This document shows, piece after piece, positions 6,543-9,049 of a DNA stretch of 9,049 bases. The notes beneath the pieces were generated by a model. That model worked only from the letters and a program-made list of their open reading frames with translations. It ran no database searches and was not told the DNA's origin. This DNA comes from JAIVGV01 sp045807785 (lineage in GTDB: Bacteria > Acidobacteriota > Blastocatellia > Pyrinomonadales > Pyrinomonadaceae), in the NCBI GenBank assembly GCA_045807785.1, contig JBJMGS010000356.1, positions 1 through 9,049 of the forward strand, written 5' to 3'. Each line of letters starts with the position of its first letter. Position 1 is the stretch's first letter. The position numbers and the translations under genes were made by a program.

Positions 6543-7741
6543 TTGAGCTCAAGCAAGCTGAGTTCGATGATGTCCTCGCCCTCGTGCAATTTTGCAAGCA
6601 TGTCGTCCGGCGGCGCGGCTTCGAGGTTGATGCGGGCGACGGCAGCCTCGGCGCCTTCGAAGATGATGTTCTCCATCTCCTGCACGTTGATGCCGGCGGC
6701 GCGAATCTGATCGAGCACGTGCGCGAGCACGCCGGGACGGTCGCGGTGGCGCACGACGAGCGTGTGCGTGGCCGGCGTGCGCGCGGCGAGATTGACGACG
6801 TTCGGCACACGCCCCGTCTCTTTGAACGTGCGGACGATGCGCACCGTCTCGGCGGCAATCGCCTCCTGCGCCTGATCGGTCGAAGCGCCAATATGGTGCG
6901 TACCGTAGAGGTTCGGCTCTTTCGCGATCTCGTCCGCGAACTCGCCCGCGGCGGAAGTCGGCTCGTTGGCATAAACGTCGAGGCCGGCGCGAATCCCCTT
7001 CTCGCGCATCGCCGCGACGAGCGCCGCCTGATCGACGATCTCGCCGCGCGAAGTGTTGATGAAGTAGGCGCCGTCGCGCATGGCGTCGAAAAACTCTCTG
7101 CCGACGAGCCCGCGCGTCTCAGGTTTTAAGGCGACGTGGACGCTCACGACGTCCGCGGCGCGCGCCACGTCGAGCGGACTCTCTTTGCGCTCGACGCCCA
7201 GTTCCGCCGCGCGCTCGTCCGTCAAACTCCGGCTCCACGCGACGACGTGCATCCCGAAGGCTCGCGCGCGCGTGATGACCTCTTGTCCGATCTGACCCGT
7301 GCCGACGAGTCCGAGCGTGCGCCCGTAGAGCCCGCGCGCCTTCGAGAACTCTTTCTTGTTCCAGCGCCCCTCGCGCAGTTGTTGCACGTTGTCGGCGATG
7401 CGCCGGTCGAGCGCGAGGATGAGCGCGAGCGCGAGTTCGGCGACGGCGACCGAGTTTTTGCCCGGACAGTTCGAGATGTAGATGCCGCGACGCGACGCCG
7501 CCGCCACGTCAATCGTGTTGTAGCCCGCCCCGGCGCGCACGACGAGTTTGAGCGCGCCCGCGTCAAGCGCCGCTTCGGACACTTTCGTCGAGCGCACGAC
7601 GAGCACGTCGGGCTGCCCCGCGCGAATCGCTTCCGTCAGGGCGTCGTCTTTTAAGTCCGGCTGGAACGAGACCTCGCAGCCTGCGGCTTTCAGTCCGTCC
7701 AGCCCCGACTGCTCAAACTTATCCGCGACTAAAACTTTCAT
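6539..7741 (-). CDS. serA: D-3-phosphoglycerate dehydrogenase
   Basis: SerA oxidises 3-phosphoglycerate to 3-phosphohydroxypyruvate with NAD+, the committed step of serine synthesis. The preferred start is the ATG at 7741, giving 400 residues that begin MKVLVADKFE. An upstream in-frame extension to 7816 reads through the end of the acetyltransferase gene and is unlikely. The Rossmann motif GTGQIG is at 147-152. The catalytic residues are R232 (NTSRGE), E260 (DVYANEP) and H283 (HHIGAST). A C-terminal ACT domain (about 326-400) probably mediates feedback by serine, as in the single-ACT enzymes of about 410 residues. One oddity is that the usual TPHIG reads THHIG, with H282 replacing the proline beside the catalytic histidine. 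The gene begins 19 bp after the acetyltransferase stop, and its stop overlaps the next start. Confidence 0.96.
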   Translation of the reverse strand: MKVLVADKFEQSGLDGLKAAGCEVSFQPDLKDDALTEAIRAGQPDVLVVRSTKVSEAALDAGALKLVVRAGAGYNTIDVAAASRRGIYISNCPGKNSVAVAELALALILALDRRIADNVQQLREGRWNKKEFSKARGLYGRTLGLVGTGQIGQEVITRARAFGMHVVAWSRSLTDERAAELGVERKESPLDVARAADVVSVHVALKPETRGLVGREFFDAMRDGAYFINTSRGEIVDQAALVAAMREKGIRAGLDVYANEPTSAAGEFADEIAKEPNLYGTHHIGASTDQAQEAIAAETVRIVRTFKETGRVPNVVNLAARTPATHTLVVRHRDRPGVLAHVLDQIRAAGINVQEMENIIFEGAEAAVARINLEAAPPDDMLAKLHEGEDIIELSLLELK

Positions 7742-7760
7742 CTCAACCCCCCGGCGCGAC

Positions 7761-8303
7761 TCACGAATCATGCAGAGCGTAAAAACCTTCGCGCGGCACA
7801 AACTCGTCGCGCGCAATCGAGTAGAACACGCAGTCGTGCCCGTAGTGCAGAGCGTTCTTCTCGTACCTCATGCCGAGCTTTTCCATGACGTGGCGCGAGC
7901 CGGTGTTGCGCGGGTCGGCGACGGCGACGATGTGCGCGAGTTTCGCCTCCTCGAAGCCGTAGCGCAGCCAAGCGGCGGCGAGTTCGGTCGCGTAGCCTTG
8001 ATCCCAGTAAGGTTTGTCGAAGCCGTAGCCGACCTCGATCTCGCCCGACTCTTCGAGCGGCTGCAAGCCGCCCCAGCCGATGAACACGCCGTCGGACTTG
8101 CTGGTGGCGGGCGACATCGAGAAGCCGTAACGCTCGCGGCAGTCCATGTAGAAGCGCAGACGCTGCTCGGTCAACTGCGGCGTGTGCATCGCCGCGCCGC
8201 CGATGTAGCGCATCACGTCCTCGTCCGAGCGCAGCCGCGTCAGCACGGGCAGGTCGTCCGGCGTGAACGGGCGCAAGATGAGTCTCTCAGTTTCGATGAG
8301 CAT
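7761..8303 (-). CDS. GNAT-family N-acetyltransferase, RimJ/RimL type
   Basis: This 180-residue protein transfers an acetyl group from acetyl-CoA to an amine. The opening LIETERLILRPFTPDDLP (2-19) is the hallmark of the Acetyltransf_3/RimJ-RimL branch. Motif A follows as VGYGFDKPYWDQGYATE (91-107), where the Q-x-x-G-x-A-like loop binds the CoA pyrophosphate. N133 and the run SRHVMEKLGM (136-145) give the conserved motif B. Family members modify ribosomal protein N-termini, antibiotics or small metabolites; nothing here shows which. The ATG at 8303 comes right after heptamer array B and lacks a clear Shine-Dalgarno sequence. It is the first gene of the packed block leading into serA. Confidence 0.9.
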   Translation of the reverse strand: MLIETERLILRPFTPDDLPVLTRLRSDEDVMRYIGGAAMHTPQLTEQRLRFYMDCRERYGFSMSPATSKSDGVFIGWGGLQPLEESGEIEVGYGFDKPYWDQGYATELAAAWLRYGFEEAKLAHIVAVADPRNTGSRHVMEKLGMRYEKNALHYGHDCVFYSIARDEFVPREGFYALHDS

Positions 8304-8451
8304 GGGAGTAGCTGTTAGCGGCGAGCTATTAGCTATTAGCGGTTAGCGGTTAGCCGGAAGGAGCGGCACACGATGTTCGTCGCAGGCTTCGATTCGGCTG
8401 AATTGATTTAGGCTTGGCTAACAGCTAATAGCTAACAGCTAATCGCTTCCT
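8304..8451. repeat. Inverted heptamer repeat array B filling the gap between the DUF1015 gene and the acetyltransferase
   Basis: Bases 8310-8351 are six back-to-back heptamers: AGCTGTT, AGCGGCG, AGCTATT twice, AGCGGTT twice. Bases 8420-8447 are four heptamers in the opposite orientation: AACAGCT, AATAGCT, AACAGCT, AATCGCT. The arms 8324-8355 and 8416-8447 are inverted copies matching at 27 of 32 positions, separated by a 60-base spacer. The structure could form a long imperfect hairpin in DNA or RNA between the two genes. There is no transposase and no T-run typical of a terminator. It has the same architecture as array A, with a related unit of the form YYRG plus three bases. Confidence 0.85.
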
Positions 8452-9049
8452 TCAAATCTCATGAATCAACAGGCCATCGCGCAGCTTCGGCTCGAACCAG
8501 GTTGACTTGGGCGGCATGACGGCGTTGGCGTCGGAGACGCGCAGCAGTTCCGCGATGGAAGTCGCGTGCAGCGCGAAGGCGACTGCCGCGCGCCCTCCGT
8601 CCACGAGCCTTTCCAACTCCTCGGTGCCGCGGATGCCGCCGATGAAATCAATCCGCTTATCCGTGCGCTGATCCTTGATGCCTAAGACTGGATCGAGCAG
8701 GTTGTCTTGCAGCAGGCTCACGTCGAGCGTGCGCGTCGGATCGTCTTCAACGTGCGCGGCGGACGCGCCGTCTTTGAGCGTGAGCCCGTACCAGCGCCCG
8801 CCGAGGTACATGTGCCAGTGGCCGCTCTTGCCGGGGCCTTTCGGGTTCGCCTGATCCGTCACGTCGAAGCGTTCGCGCACAGCGGCAAGAAACTCTTCGG
8901 GCGACTTGCCATGTAAATCTTTGACGACGCGGTTGTACGGCAGTATCTGCATCTGATCGTCGGGGAAGATGACGCAGATGAAACGGTTGTACTCCTCTTC
9001 GCCCGTGTGCCCCGGATTCTTCTCGCGCAGGGCGGCGCGCGCGCGACTC
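8452..9049 (-). CDS. DUF1015 family protein, C-terminal part
   Basis: The reading frame is open from the right edge of the window to the stop at 8452, giving about 198 visible residues; the N-terminal half lies outside. Family members are usually a little over 400 residues. Recognisable parts include FICVIFPDDQMQILPYNRVV just before the first in-window methionine region, then GHWHMYLGGRWYGL, LQDNLLDPVLGI and KSTWFEPKLRDGLLIHEI at the C-terminus, all typical of DUF1015 (COG4198). The family has no established reaction to my knowledge, but it is often encoded beside serA and serC, as here, which points to serine or phosphoserine metabolism. Its ATG at 8952 is internal, not the start, because the family-like sequence continues upstream. 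It is followed by array B before the acetyltransferase. Confidence 0.88.
   Translation of the reverse strand, partial: SRARAALREKNPGHTGEEEYNRFICVIFPDDQMQILPYNRVVKDLHGKSPEEFLAAVRERFDVTDQANPKGPGKSGHWHMYLGGRWYGLTLKDGASAAHVEDDPTRTLDVSLLQDNLLDPVLGIKDQRTDKRIDFIGGIRGTEELERLVDGGRAAVAFALHATSIAELLRVSDANAVMPPKSTWFEPKLRDGLLIHEI

Noticed and set aside
7742..7816. N-terminal extension of serA by 25 residues
   Set aside because: The extension overlaps the 3' end of the acetyltransferase gene in another frame and has no SerA-like sequence; MKVLVADKFE is the family-like start, with a G-rich stretch upstream.
8358..8411. Plus-strand mini-frame in the array B spacer: AAGGAG, nine bases, ATG and twelve codons to TAG
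   Set aside because: The ribosome-site-like sequence and spacing are good, but a 12-codon frame can arise by chance, it opposes the direction of every gene, and no composition or conservation evidence supports it.

Overview
The window is a compact, GC-rich bacterial stretch (roughly 60 % or more GC by eye) in which all nine recognisable genes lie on the minus strand. Transcription therefore runs from the right end to the left. Gene content and protein style fit Acidobacteriota, perhaps the Blastocatellia/Pyrinomonadaceae side: a DUF1015-serA-serC cluster, TolB-like beta-propeller plus M28 peptidase pairs, and heptamer repeats between genes. That placement is a judgement from memory, not a search result.

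Reading in the direction of transcription: (1) 9049-8452, the C-terminal half of a DUF1015 protein, cut by the window edge. (2) 8451-8304, a gene-free stretch holding two inverted arrays of 7-bp repeats. (3) 8303-5032, four tightly packed genes: a RimJ/RimL-type GNAT acetyltransferase, serA (phosphoglycerate dehydrogenase), a secreted Trp-rich protein of unknown function, and a short-chain dehydrogenase. The last three are linked by two ATGA stop/start overlaps. (4) 5059-4970, a second inverted heptamer array that runs into the 3' end of the dehydrogenase gene. (5) 4952-2651, serC (phosphoserine aminotransferase) followed by a JmjC/cupin-8 hydroxylase that keeps the active-site pattern of FIH. 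(6) 2557-35, a secreted PD40/TolB-like propeller followed 6 bp later by a secreted M28 metallopeptidase. The peptidase reading frame stops early, where the sequence abruptly becomes AT-rich.

The core theme is serine biosynthesis: SerA makes 3-phosphohydroxypyruvate and SerC transaminates it. No phosphoserine phosphatase (serB) is visible here, and DUF1015 is a frequent but uncharacterised neighbour of these genes. SerC releases 2-oxoglutarate, the co-substrate of the hydroxylase encoded just after it. The propeller/peptidase pair looks like an independent unit with its own possible promoter, acting outside the cytoplasm.

The most unusual signals are the two heptamer arrays of shared architecture flanking the GNAT-serA-unknown-SDR block, the low-GC secreted protein wedged into the serine cluster, the FIH-like hydroxylase, and the truncated peptidase at the left edge. 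No RNA genes, CRISPR arrays or transposase genes were found.
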